Source: Gracilaria domingensis (lineage: Eukaryota > Rhodophyta > Florideophyceae > Gracilariales > Gracilariaceae). Taken from it: a stretch of 64,000 bases of DNA. The DNA lies in NCBI GenBank assembly GCA_022539475.1, contig VCMS01000139.1:1-64000 (forward strand), given 5' to 3'. Positions 9,542 to 20,129 of this stretch are shown here, piece after piece. The notes below the pieces were generated by a model. That model saw only the letters and a list, made by a program, of their open reading frames with translations. It was not told where the DNA came from and searched no databases. Position 1 is the first letter of the stretch; every line of letters begins with the position of its first letter. Position numbers and translations under genes: made by a program.

Positions 9542-12500
9542 GGCTGTACAAGATCAACGTGCTCAGTTGGTCCTTCATCTGAATCATGATAGAATCGATT
9601 GATGTAGAATCGGTGTTGAAACCATTGAAGTGGAGGACAAAAAGGTGGAGCAGGGTAGTTTGATCGAACAACATGGACAGTTCCCTGTAGTGCAGAAGCC
9701 GGAACCATCCCGTACCAAGGAGTTAACTCTACGATAGTCTCCGCTTTGGAATGACGAGGGAACGGAAGAGTGTGGTTCTTTTCATCGTTTGTAGCCCACC
9801 GTAAAGATATGCATTTCAATATGTGGTCGATGTTTGTTGCGGGGGGTAAAACCTCGAAATACCGGACGAATGCCACCTCTGGTGCGGTAAGTGCAGAATC
9901 AAGGAGAGATATTCGAATCAGAGCGACTACCTGGGCAACCCAAGTCTCTGAATCTTCTCCGCCTTACCAATACAGTGGAAAAATTTGGCTTTCTACTGGG
10001 ACCAAATGCTGGAGAAGCGAAGACACGTTGGATGATGGGGTATTTGGGTCGTCCCAGCTTAAGTGCCTTAGAAGACGAATCGAAGTGTTCAAGAGTCGGA
10101 ACGAAACCGCCTTTCACGAGGGCCGAATTCACCAGAGTTATCCTTGTCTTTTCTGGGAAGTATGTAATAGAGTGCTCATCCAGTGTTTCTTTCACGAGAC
10201 TGAGGAAAGGAGGAAGGGCCTGTTCACCAATCTGATCAAGAATCGACCTTGTGTCCCTACTTGAGAACATCTCTCTAACAGCAGTCCATGTTTTTGAACT
10301 GGACATACTTGAAACACAATGTTGAAGAGCTCGTAAAGTGAAAGAACGCCCTCTCATTGCAAACCGAGGAAGCTGTGTGGAAGTTCCTGGTAAACCTGGA
10401 TTACGCTGGTAAGGAGTATTGCCATTCCATTGCTTTCTAACATGTCCGTGCTCAATGGAGCGAATAGTCTCCTCCACAGCCGTTGCTGTTCTTCTGGACG
10501 TCTTTTTGTAGTGTCTCTTAAATAGCAGGTGTGCATGTTCGTATATGCCTGCGTCGTAGTACTTGATACTTCCCAGACGGCGAATATCGTCCACGAGATG
10601 ATCGAGAAGATGAAACTTCAGAGTTCCCAGTCTGGAGGGATGAAAATCCGCCAGAGTCTTTGTTGCGGAACGCTTGAAGGCTTCAATCTCCGAACTAAGA
10701 CACAGGAGAGAGCTTTCAGTCCAATACGGGTCACGATTGTATCTGAATAAGGTCGAGAGCAAGTCCGAGTACTGAGAGAAAACGGTTGTGATTGGGGCAA
10801 CGTCCTGTTCTCCACAGCATATGTCAAAGAATGCTTCTATGAAGGGAAAGACCATGTCAAGTGCTTTGTAGTTTCTGGCCTCCAGCATTCCACGGAGACC
10901 GTCTTTCGTGAAGATACCATTCAAAGATTTGCCTTTCTCCTGCGTGGAGAAATCGATATGTAAACCTTTGGCAGGAGAATCGCGTTCTATGGCAGCTAGA
11001 ATTGCCTTTGCATGGTTGAGGAGTTGGGTGCGTATCGTTCGAAATGAACGCGATGCAGATGTTCCTATTGTTGTGCACAGGGTGTCTGACTGCAGTCTCT
11101 CGATTGTGGCCGTTTTTATCAACTTTGAGATGCCGAGATGCAAGTTGTGTAATAGTTCGAATGAGAACAGACTGTATGGAGACAATCCCGGGATCATTCC
11201 AAGGCTTACGGAAGTTTCGAGGAACGAAGGAATGAGAGATATGGAATTTGAACGCATCAGAGTATCCGCTTGAGATCTTCTCTCCCTCGCATGACGTGGA
11301 CGTCTTTCCGCCTCGTCTTTTTGTGCATGTTGCAAGATAGCTGTGTATGTCTTTCGGATGCTTTTCGTGTGCTTTTGAGAACGTCCGTTGAATGAGGTGG
11401 GAATAGGACTGCATAAAGATGAGCGAGGGGCTTTGCATCTATGACACGGGCTTTCCGTTTTGGTCCCATGAAGAATGGACAGAATGTCCTTAGCCTCAGG
11501 AATATCCGCACAATAACTTGCAAGCAGAGGATGGCACACTCGACTTAGTTTGTCTTCCCCGATGAACTGAAAACCTTTCTGCGTGAGATTTAGAATGGGC
11601 TCCAGGACTTGACGAAGAGATTCTTGAAGGATTGGCATCCTGGACTCGCGTAGAGACTTGCTAGAAACGAATGACATTGCGTCTGCTTCAGATGCGGAAA
11701 CCTCGATCAGTGTGGTAGGGAAGTATGCCACTACTGTGAGGTCATCACGGATACACTTACGGCGAAGCTCGTCGGAGAAGTTGAGAAATATGAGGTGAAG
11801 AGGATAGGCGGTAACCGATGTTTGCTTTAGAGTTGTTGAAGACTTATCGGTGTATACCTGCAGAAGACCTACGAAAGATTCACTGTAACTTATTTCTTGG
11901 GAGTACCACACTATTCTACTATCCAAAGAGCCCATGACCATTTCCTTAAGTTTTGAGGTGGCGTCTCTTGCGAGAGAGCCGGACATGGGGTGAGATATTT
12001 TCGTGGAGTGGGTCTGAGGTATAGGGTGGAAGAATGTGTTTTCGTTGTTAGCCAACTGGAGCTGTTTCACAAGTGTCTGAACGGGGTCTCTCGTGTAGAG
12101 GGTGGCGCTGAACTTACATCCTTCTTGCGAGACAGTTCTTCGATTGAAACCGTCCTTTGAGGCGTATCGTTCGAAAATGGCGTTCTTCAGTTCTGTACAG
12201 CGCTTGGAACTTGTTATGGTCTCGTTGAATCGCTTTTGCGAGAATCGCGGGTCCCGAAGTAGCCCAATTAGCTCGTCAGCCTCACGATGACCAAGGTTGG
12301 AAGCTACTGAAGCCAGACAAACCGTGAGATAATCCATATGCAAATCACCGAGGGCCTCCTCAGAAGGCACTGGGCGGGAACTACTTCCGTGTTCTCGCTC
12401 TAATGACGCGGGACCCGGGGAAGGAGAAACACAATGCGAAGTGTCCGGAATGGGAGGGGCGCACGGAGTGGGGTCGACGATGTCCTCGGACACCGGAGGC

Positions 12501-12718
12501 TTGGGAAGGAGACAAGGGGCAGTGACCGTTTCGGAAGATGCGGCCGCGGGCGCGGAAAGCTTGAGACGCTTGCTTCTCCGAATGGGCCGGCTATTGTCGT
12601 CTTCCAGCGCTGCTTTCAGACGAAACGGGCAATGGTTGACATGCTGTTGAAGAGATAAGACTCCTCGGCGAGTAACGAAGGGGCACCCACGCTTCTTATG
12701 TGTACAGTAGTAGACCAT
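9538..12718 (-). CDS. Plavaka/CACTA-type transposase
   Basis: The start is taken at 12718 (MVYYCTHKKRGCPF), directly before a Cys/His finger-like segment ending QQHVNHCPF. Landmarks of the Plavaka branch of CACTA transposases follow in order. About residue 440 is LLASYCADIPEAKDILSIL with a nearby C-x2-C. Then come ISLIPSFLETSVSLGMIPG and the FELLHNLHLGISK motif, which matches the DLLHQ-type catalytic region. Last is the TLKFHLLDHLVDDIRRLGS block with YEHAHLLFKRHY. The main frame stops at 9899. A one-base shift there carries on through VAFVRYFEVLPPATN to FYINRFYHDSDEGP and a stop at 9538, a typical C-terminal end for this family. Apart from that shift it reads as complete, about 1060 residues. 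Confidence 0.75.
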
Positions 12719-13083
12719 GGGAAGAAGAAATGAACGAGAAACGACGACAAAGACTGCAAGGGAAGGGCGTCCGAAGGGAGAAGGAGGTCGAGCGACAGTC
12801 AATATCGACGTGTTGCTCAGAACGGAGAATATATTTTGAGTTTAAATCACGTGCTTTCGTTCAAAAAGGAACGTAGGTACACGTCGACCTCAACACAAGG
12901 GTGTACTTCTCGTATTATCTACCACTGGTTATAAACCTGTGGTTTCCCAACGTTGTACGCTGTACACTTGTCCAATCTCGCACAGAAAAATAAATCTCTT
13001 CCCTCCGCCGCCGCCCCCGCCCGTCCGACGTCCGACCTTTTGTTACCGTCGTGATCCGTGCCATCCTCGCGTTCTACTCCGCT

Positions 13084-13147
13084 CCGTCGTACTTTTTTCC
13101 GCCCTCGCACTCGCTACGAAGTGTGAGGCCGGAAAAAAGTACGACGG
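13084..13147. repeat. Long hairpin with T-run arm
   Basis: Arms of 18 bases match perfectly: CCGTCGTACTTTTTTCCG and its complement, ending at 13147. After a short internal break the pairing resumes as CCTCGCACT against AGTGTGAGG with one mismatch. A stem this long suggests a transposon end, a miniature element or a structured transcript. Confidence 0.85.
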
Positions 13148-13414
13148 ATTACGAAGTAGCGTGATGAGAATGGATTCCATTAAGCGGACATGAAGCGTAC
13201 CTCATTCTCTTTCTCCGCCCTCGTCGGACGCCTCCATAAAGCGGACAGCATCCGTATCTCACGGATGTATTCGGTGCAGTCTTTCCGTGCAGTCTTTTCG
13301 TACGTGCTTCCATTTCCTTCTACGTATCTTTGTTCCAAACTAACCAATCCTCACCACGTCTCTTCGCGCTCTGCGACATGTAAACGGCAGGAAAAAGGCT
13401 TTGGGTTACTTTTG

Positions 13415-13553
13415 CGAGTTACTAGGTCCCTCGACTTTTCTAGCGCAACGTTTCTGTTTTGCTCTATCAATGGTACGTTCTATCGCATTTCAACTGTATC
13501 CAACGGAGCATTGACTAACTTATGGATACTTTCTGCTTTTGTATACAGGTAAA
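13415..13553 (+). repeat. Direct repeat copy 1 (139 bp)
   Basis: Almost identical to 13788-13927, with a handful of differences. It ends in a pyrimidine-rich tract, then GTATACAG followed directly by GTAAA, so a 3' splice-site-like AG abuts a 5' splice-site-like GT. Confidence 0.85.
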
Positions 13554-13787
13554 CGACCAATTTCATTTCGTCTCTCAAGATCGATGTCTGACTGTTCGGG
13601 ATAGGCGATTCTGGTGCTTGGTTGGGACCTAGGCTGCTCTTTCGTTGATCGCATCTTGCGGTATGTTTGCTGCATGGGCATTCTTGGTGTCCTTGCTTGT
13701 GAGTTCTCGCTTCGACACCTTTCGCGCTTTACGATGATGGTGGGCTGGTAATCTAACCGATCCCTTTCCTGCTTCTTCTTCCGTTTA

Positions 13788-13927
13788 CGAGTTACTAGGT
13801 CCCTCGACTTTTCTAGCGCAACGTTTCTGTTTTGCTCTTATCAATGGTACGTTCTATCGCATTTCAACTGTATTCAACGGAGCATTGACTAACTTATGGA
13901 TACTTTCTGCTTGCGTATACAGGTAAA
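13788..13927 (+). repeat. Direct repeat copy 2
   Basis: Second copy of the 139 bp unit, 373 bases after the first. The sequence before and after each copy is unrelated, so the duplicated block is sharply bounded. It also ends GTATACAG followed by GTAAA. Confidence 0.85.
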
Positions 13928-13970
13928 TGACTTTTGATGCCGACGTAGCTCACGAGTTGCAGGTGCAGGT

Positions 13971-14054
13971 TCCTCAAGTAGGGAACCATGCATCTGGGCA
14001 TGGTTCCCTACATGAGGAACGGAGAGGATGAGGCGCTTCGCGCCTCATCCTCTC
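13971..14054. repeat. Pair of adjacent perfect or near-perfect hairpins
   Basis: The first hairpin has arms of about 22 bases (13971-13992 and 13997-14018) with one mismatch around GTAGGGAACCATG. The second, at 14022-14054, has 15-base perfect arms GAGAGGATGAGGCGC and a three-base loop. Two strong stems in 84 bases may mark an element end or a structured RNA. Confidence 0.85.
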
Positions 14055-14497
14055 GGAGTGCGTATTTGTTCTACCGATACAGCCGATGGTGGACGTGCAG
14101 TCTGCGGCATCTGCTGCAGATTGCGCCTACACCCGCTCCATCATGGGGATATGGTACATGTAATATAGCGAAGTAGTGGTTAGCAAAAGCGGTGGATAGA
14201 AGAATAGATACGAATAAAACGGTATGATTTCATAATGGGCATCATCTGTACTAGCACTAGTATTCCATGCGTTGCAGGGTATCATTCCGCAGAAGGTATC
14301 GTGTAATGTGCACCTTAATGGAAACTGAACCTAGACTTCGCGAAATACAGTTCAGGTAGCCCTCGACTAAAGAACTAGCACGAGTGGAAATCCCACCAGT
14401 ATTTACTGCACAGCGATTCTGGACGACCCAAGCAATTATCTGCAAATTTTGAAATAATTGATCTCGATATTTTTTCAAAGAATTTACTGGACGACCC

Positions 14498-15870
14498 TTG
14501 CCAATTTCTGGACGACCCTCGCCAAAAACTAGCATCTGCAAGAGACAGACGATATGGAGACTCACTTTGAGAATGGTGAAATTGTGCTTCGGGTACAACT
14601 GTGGGGCGAAAGCCGAAGAGGAGTTGAAAACCGTTGTAGAAGAACTGTATATCCGGTTCGTAAAGACGTTCTGGCAATCTGAGCGTCACGGATATTGTTT
14701 AACACCCTCTACTCACGCAATTTTACATCTTCCAGAACTTTTGAGAGAGTGTGGACCTCTCCCAGTAACTTCGCAATTCCTGGTAGAGAGGCTCCTGGAG
14801 AGATGGGGAGGCGGATGCATGCCAAGAGAAATGTGCACTCAAGTCTTTTCCAGAGGAACCACAAGCTGTTCTGCCTTCGCATGATGAACGACGGTATTGC
14901 ATCCAGAACTACGTATGACACTAGTATGATACTGAGCTCATCATTTGAACAAAGTAGCGTCACCGATACTTGCTTCGAACCAGATACACTTGTTGAGTGC
15001 CATGGATCTCGAAAGACGGGTATCCTTTCAGAAGCGCAGAAAGGAGCTGTTCATCGGTTCTCTGTTTCGAACTTTTCACTCCAAGGCGAGAGAACAAAGA
15101 TTCTCAGAGTGAATCAGTACAACGCGGCTTCTATTTCATGCATGGGAAAACTTTCGGCATCGAGACCATTGAAGCTTACCGGAGGAGAGCTGACAGACTC
15201 CAGAATGCTCGTCAAAAGTTTTGTGTGGCAGCTGAATTCCTGCTGGAGACTAATGGAGAAGAGAATGGACTCTCAGAATGTTCAAAGTTGGCCTCCGCTA
15301 AATCAACCCCTCCTGAGAGAAAGGAACTATATTATGGCGATGTCATGAGAATTCTGGAGGTTCATTTTGAACTTCAGGGAGAAAAATCCATGCAGCGAGT
15401 ACGAGCAGTTTTTGTAGATATCAAATGGCAGCACGGCTGTGTGCATGACAAAGCTTGGACCTAGTCTTCGTTCAAAATCGAAAACGCACCAACATTAGCC
15501 CCGAGATAGCCCATTGCATCCACAGAGTTGTCGGATATCTAGATATATCTGGCATGCGGTATTATCAGGATCCGCAGAGAAATTCCAGAGAAATGCAAGG
15601 CCTTGCGAAAGTTCAGGCAACCAATTAAGACAGAAATATGTGTCACGGGGTTCGTATGAGAAGATGATGCCTACGTCGGATTCGCACAGCGTTGAGATTG
15701 CTCTCCATAAAGCCTTTGCTGTGGGTCTGTTCGAACTGGATCAAGTTTCATTGGAAAAATCTTTCACTGGGATAGACAGAGAGCGAAGTCTGTGGGACGA
15801 GAATTATGTGCTGGCAACGTGCGAAGCTGAAGACCCGTCCAAATCACATCTCGAGACGTGCTACAATTGA
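14498..15870 (+). pseudogene. C-terminal remnant of a CACTA (En/Spm-like) transposase
   Basis: The fragment begins in the frame with HAILHLPELLRECGPLPVTS, the conserved block in which CACTA transposases read as a leucine/proline-rich helix followed by CGPL and the FP/FL-x-ER motif. It then changes frame near 14812. Downstream, ELYYGDVMRILEVHF followed by RAVFVDIKWQ at about 15328-15435 matches the C-terminal beta-rich block of these proteins. A last frame to 15870 with FELDQ and DENYVLATC resembles their extreme C-terminus. The N-terminal catalytic part is absent and at least three frame changes are present. It is a different lineage from the Plavaka-type transposase at 9.5-12.7 kb. Confidence 0.6.
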
Positions 15871-16325
15871 CAGAATCGAATGGCGTGCGTTGACACTATC
15901 CTTCTGGCAGAATTAGCGTATATGAAGCACGCCGCGCCAAGCAGTACCTTTTCCTCGAGCCATACGGGGAGGAGTGTTGCTCGCCACAAAGGCGGCGTCA
16001 CAGCCCCCAAGTCTCGTCTTCCAATGTACAAGGCGTGGATTCCATGCGCACGCCTCGCCATCGAACCGCCACACGCAGTCTGAATGGCGGGCAACTCTAG
16101 ACGCGCTATCCTGATTAAAAGCTCGGCACAGGTTGTGGTTACATGAATGAAATAAAATGATTTGTTGAGAGCGGTTACATGAAACGTGTTGAGAGCGATG
16201 ATCATGTGGAGTATATCGGGCTTCTCAGAGTGCCGAACGCTCTGCATTCCACTCAACCTTGACTTCATCACATACGTTGCCTCAACTACCTCCACGGAAT
16301 ATTCGTACCAACACAGCAACATACT

Positions 16326-17237
16326 ATGCCGCCCCTCCCGATATATTCTTGCGTTGAACATGCCCGAAAAAAATGTCGTGTGTCTGACGACGTCATTGGC
16401 TCAAACCCGAACCATCACTGTCTCATATGTGAAGAGCCTATTCATATAATCTGTGGTACCCCGCCAAGGCCTTCACATAAAGAGCAGTACGCGCCTTACA
16501 AATCAATTGAATCTTGCGTTGTCTGCAGTGTTTGCAGTAGCTCTGGACATAGACAAAGTGATGCCTGCAGTGTGAAGACAGTAAATCGAAGTAAGTTGAA
16601 GACTTCCCCAACAGTGATTCAAGAATTGGTCCCTTTCAGTGTGAAACGGATGGAATATGTTGAAACACACGAGCCTCCGAGAGAACGATTCTTCACTGGT
16701 CCGGTTCATTTTGTCTGTGTAAAGGGCTCCAAACCGGTGTACGACACCTCAAAATGTGACCGAGAGACTCTAATTCTTCCCGGGACGACTCATAAAGTGT
16801 ATTCTGCAGATGTGAAATTGAAAATTGATAAGCGCATTAAAAACGCTGAAAAGGTTCGCCGATATAGAACCAAGAATCGTGAAAGAGATAATCGTAACGC
16901 ACGCCGTCGGTACCATGAAAAGAAGCTCGAATCGTCGTCTGCAGCAAGTACAGTTACTGCGTCACAAGGCACATCTTCACACAATGACACAGCTCATCTG
17001 TTCGTAGCAGATGCAAGAGTGAGGCCGAAGACTGCTGATTCTTCACAACAATGTCAAGGCCGGCACCACGTTCATTCCGTAACCGATATCTATCATGTTT
17101 GTCGCAGTTTCCACTTTTCTTCCGATTCAAACTTGCAAGTTTTTAATGGAAATAAGAAGATTCTTCTATTCGAAGGCGATGATGAAGGCTCTCGTTCCCT
17201 TTCTGTACTGACAGAGAAAACGAAGAGGAATCAGTAA
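16326..17237 (+). CDS. Unknown Cys-cluster and basic-region protein
   Basis: 303 residues. The N-terminal third holds a zinc-binding-like cluster: HHCLICEEPIHIICG at about residues 30-45, then CVVCSVCSSSGH near residue 67 and one further Cys. Residues about 165-200 are a strongly basic helix (KIDKRIKNAEKVRRYRTKNR and onward) that resembles a bZIP-type or nucleic-acid-binding basic region but has no following leucine zipper. The C-terminus is Ser/Thr-rich. I do not recognise the family; C-x2-C proteins of this kind are common as transposon accessory proteins. The start is uncertain, since the Met at 16326 is only the first in the frame. It converges on the MED12 gene. Confidence 0.4.
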   Translation: MPPLPIYSCVEHARKKCRVSDDVIGSNPNHHCLICEEPIHIICGTPPRPSHKEQYAPYKSIESCVVCSVCSSSGHRQSDACSVKTVNRSKLKTSPTVIQELVPFSVKRMEYVETHEPPRERFFTGPVHFVCVKGSKPVYDTSKCDRETLILPGTTHKVYSADVKLKIDKRIKNAEKVRRYRTKNRERDNRNARRRYHEKKLESSSAASTVTASQGTSSHNDTAHLFVADARVRPKTADSSQQCQGRHHVHSVTDIYHVCRSFHFSSDSNLQVFNGNKKILLFEGDDEGSRSLSVLTEKTKRNQ

Positions 17238-17325
17238 ACAGTATGAACCCTTCTTTGAACAGTTTTCCGGTTCGCAAGTTCTTATGAATCATTACGTATA
17301 GCACACATATGCTGCTCCCTTGGAT

Positions 17326-19825
17326 CTATACAGCCAGATTAACAAATGTCAAGTACGTACATTTCAGATGCACGGTACCACGTGCAATAACCTTGTCGAT
17401 TATTGTGCCCCTCTGCCTCCACATATTCTCGGGTGGAGTAGCACTTCCTTGATTCGCTCCTCTGCCATGACCTTCCAAAAAATTCCAGTTGCCCAGAACG
17501 CTCCCATCGCCGTTCAAAACCGTTACAGAGTTCATGCCGGAAGGGCTGTATGCGGAACTTGGTGGCATTAGCCGAACCATCAAATCCCGTTCAAGTTGCT
17601 CCACCCATCGTATCGCTGATACGAATGTTCCTTGCAGTTGCCGCTTCAGTTGTTGATTCGCAGGCCATTCGAAAATCTGGCTTCTTGCCTCAAACTTATG
17701 AACAGTGTGATGACTAATACTCCCCTCTTTGACACTCTAAAGGCAAAGGTCCAACAAGTTGCAGACAGCAGTTCATCACCCACTCTGTAGCGGTACCACC
17801 CTCTCCGAGTGAGAGCATGAAAGAAGCCATCGTTGATAGCTCGTTCTGCACTTCAGCATGGTCACCAGTTAGTAACGTTAGGTCTCGATGACATAAAACA
17901 TCTATTGTAGAAAGAATTACGTTTTTATCACCCTTGTTTGCAAGAGACTCAACCTGAGTCTCCACTGAATCGGCATCATCACTGCAAGCAACCAAAAGGC
18001 TCTTTTCACAGACGCCGTTAGCGTAGCACTGCCTGGTGGATGAAATGTACCCATACTTCCTTAGCATCGACCGACCGCAATCTGAAACTGACTTGTCGAC
18101 AAGATCTGGTAGCAAAGAAAAGCACTTGACGAAGAACGAAGCACCCCGATGATTGGTGGCTGCAAGCCTTGATACGTCGCGCACGAATGCCGGGAAAGAA
18201 AGTAAACCATGTCTGTAAAGGTGAGCAATGAAAAGAACCACGGAGTCATCGTCGTCCATGTTATCCGTCTGCAGTTCTCCGTTTATCTCCTTTACAATGG
18301 CTTCATTCTTATCCGTGTTCTCCGGTATTCCGTCATTGGCAAAGTGCTTCATGAAGTGCCATATTTCGCGTTGCAAAGGTGGTAGATGAGAGTTACCTGT
18401 CAGGGTGTTTAACGATGACGGAGAGTCATTACTCCTTTCGTGAATTCCCTTCTTGTTGCGTTTCGGAGTTGTGTCGTTCTTAGTTGTTCTTGAGGTTGAC
18501 CTAGTGTTCGTTAATCCAGAGGCAAATTTATGTATAACGGCTGTTGCGACGCAGATGACTTCCGCACGGTCCGCAGCCATAGAGGACAGAGCTCACTCGC
18601 ATATCATCCGTACAGCCGTCGACGCACCACCGCGCTCTTTGTAAGCTTGTCGCAAAATTGCAGTAACGCGTGCAACATCCCCATGAATAGAAAGCCGTTC
18701 AAAGTGACGCATGGCTGTATTCGGAGAACCCATTTGTTCCTCTCTGGTGCGATAGTCAGGTTTGGGTTCTCGTTCTTTCCTTCTGTCTTTCGATCTTTGA
18801 ATGGTATCAGCGGCCTTACGATCTAGTTGTTCGAAGGCCTGCATACTAAACTTCTGGCTCTTGATTTGGACGCGTATTTGCAATGCATTCAAACCGGCTT
18901 GCAGCAGATGCATCACTTCGAGGTGGCGTGCATTGGGTGTAAATTTGGCCGGCGCATTAACAGTGTTAAGAGAAGAGATAGCGTTGGAACTTCACTTGGT
19001 CACTTTTCTTTGCGCTTTCTTTCCTTTGGCGCTTTCGCGAATAGCGGCAGCCTGTGTACGATGCGTACTTATGATGAGGCCCGATCCTCGCAAAAGCGCC
19101 TCGAGCAGAATCATAGCGCCTTGCGGAGATGATACAAACTCCGGTAAGAAGCGCCGAGCGCCCATAATGGTATTCTTCGTCCCAGAGGCGCTGAAGGATT
19201 GTGAAGACAATAACTCGACTCTCAACGCTTGTGCAATGGCGGTAATTCATTTTGAAACATCAAGAAGCCCTTCGTCGGCCTGCCAACTTTCCAGGTCCAG
19301 CACATACATCCAGAATTCCAATCGCTTCATACTGCCTAGCATTGGGGTCCTACGCACTCAAATGGCGTCAATCTCGTTTTTGAGAAGACCGCATAGCTGC
19401 TCGGTCCAAAAGAGCTTGGGGCTTGGCGAATGCAGATCTGCTCAAATTTGTTTGACGCATTTGTTTAACATGGCGATGCGGATGTACCAAACTGCTCGCT
19501 GAGTAGTAATGCACCGAGTGTCCCTCACATCGATGACGTTTCCTGCCGCACGCACGGTGGCAGACCCTAAGCGCACGGAGGGGAACGACAAAGGGTTATG
19601 AGATCCTTTCGAAAGTCGATTGAACTAATTATGAAGCAGGTTTTGAGACAGGGGATGCTTCTGAAGCGGGAACGCTCGAGCGCTTGCGCATGATTTGAAT
19701 GATTTAGGGGGTGTTGAGGTTTCGACGCGCTGCAGCTTAGTAGGACGCGCGCGACGGAGAGCGTTGAGGGCGTTTTTGGGTTCTGTTAGGTCGGCTGGTG
19801 TACTAGATGTCGAGGTAGTGGCCAT
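17326..19825 (-). pseudogene. MED12: Mediator subunit MED12 homologue with in-frame stop codons
   Basis: From ATG 19825 one minus-strand frame stays protein-like for about 700 codons and follows MED12 in order. It has the RAVWYIRIAMLNK segment (Med12 domain, RAxWxIK in others), LFWTEQLCGLLKNEIDA, a WMYVLDLESWQADEGLLD block, the MICE-x-ALSS motif equivalent to LCEWAV, and LYRHGLLSFPAFVRDVSRLA. The frame holds one TAG (19625-19627) and five TGA (19442, 19358, 19247, 18992 and 18593, first plus-strand base each) but no frame change until about 17714. There a one-base shift in a G-rich run continues with KFEARSQIFEWPANQQL to 17326. The TGA at 18593 replaces the conserved Trp of CEWA. MED12 belongs to the CDK8 kinase module of Mediator. 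At about 830 codons it is far shorter than animal or plant MED12. Pseudogene, recoding or sequence error are all possible. Confidence 0.65.
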
Positions 19826-20129
19826 GCAAGTGATGGGGGTCTTTCTGATGACAGTACAGAGTGAACTCGTAGGAAACAATAGAACGGTACAGATACACCC
19901 AGATTGGCGCAGACGCCGTTCCACGCAACCACCTACATGCCTCGCGAAGGTCTGTCTGAGAAAGATCTCCACGGAGAATTTGTATGACAGGCGTAGCTGC
20001 GTGATGAATCGGAAAACGATTTTCTTTCCCCGCACGTGTGCAACGCACAACAGAAGACGACGCACTTGCAGATGAACGGCTTCGCCAGAAGGACGAGTAG
20101 AATTATAACGAACACAACTCAAACGGTTC

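Larger units (their letters stand above)
1..12960. mobile_element. Large Plavaka/CACTA-like DNA transposon with cargo genes (proposed)
   Basis: Inferred unit. The genes are packed tightly: a ParB-fold gene on minus, a palindromic intergenic region, a methyltransferase and SET gene set on plus, a repeat/coiled-coil gene on plus, and a Plavaka-type transposase on minus. The last two converge and share the bases TTAA at 9538-9541 as overlapping stop codons, which suggests they belong to one element. I could not identify terminal inverted repeats: the left end may lie outside the window, and the right end is placed loosely after the transposase start. The alternative is two or more elements abutting at the palindrome near 3.2 kb. 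Several single-base frame changes suggest decay or low-quality sequence. Confidence 0.5.
12803..14490. other. Non-coding stretch with hairpins and a direct duplication
   Basis: No convincing gene. Contents are an imperfect palindrome around 12922-12944, the hairpin at 13084-13147, two copies of a 139 bp repeat, a pair of hairpins at 13971-14054, and otherwise AT-moderate sequence without long open frames. It separates the Plavaka-type element from the CACTA remnant and may include one end of either. Confidence 0.6.

Noticed and set aside
15861-16361. 166-codon minus-strand frame
   Set aside because: No domain, and it overlaps the end of the transposase remnant. The composition looks like random sequence.
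18593-18595. Selenocysteine at the MED12 TGA
   Set aside because: MED12 is not a selenoprotein family, five separate TGA codons occur, and I see no selenocysteine insertion element.
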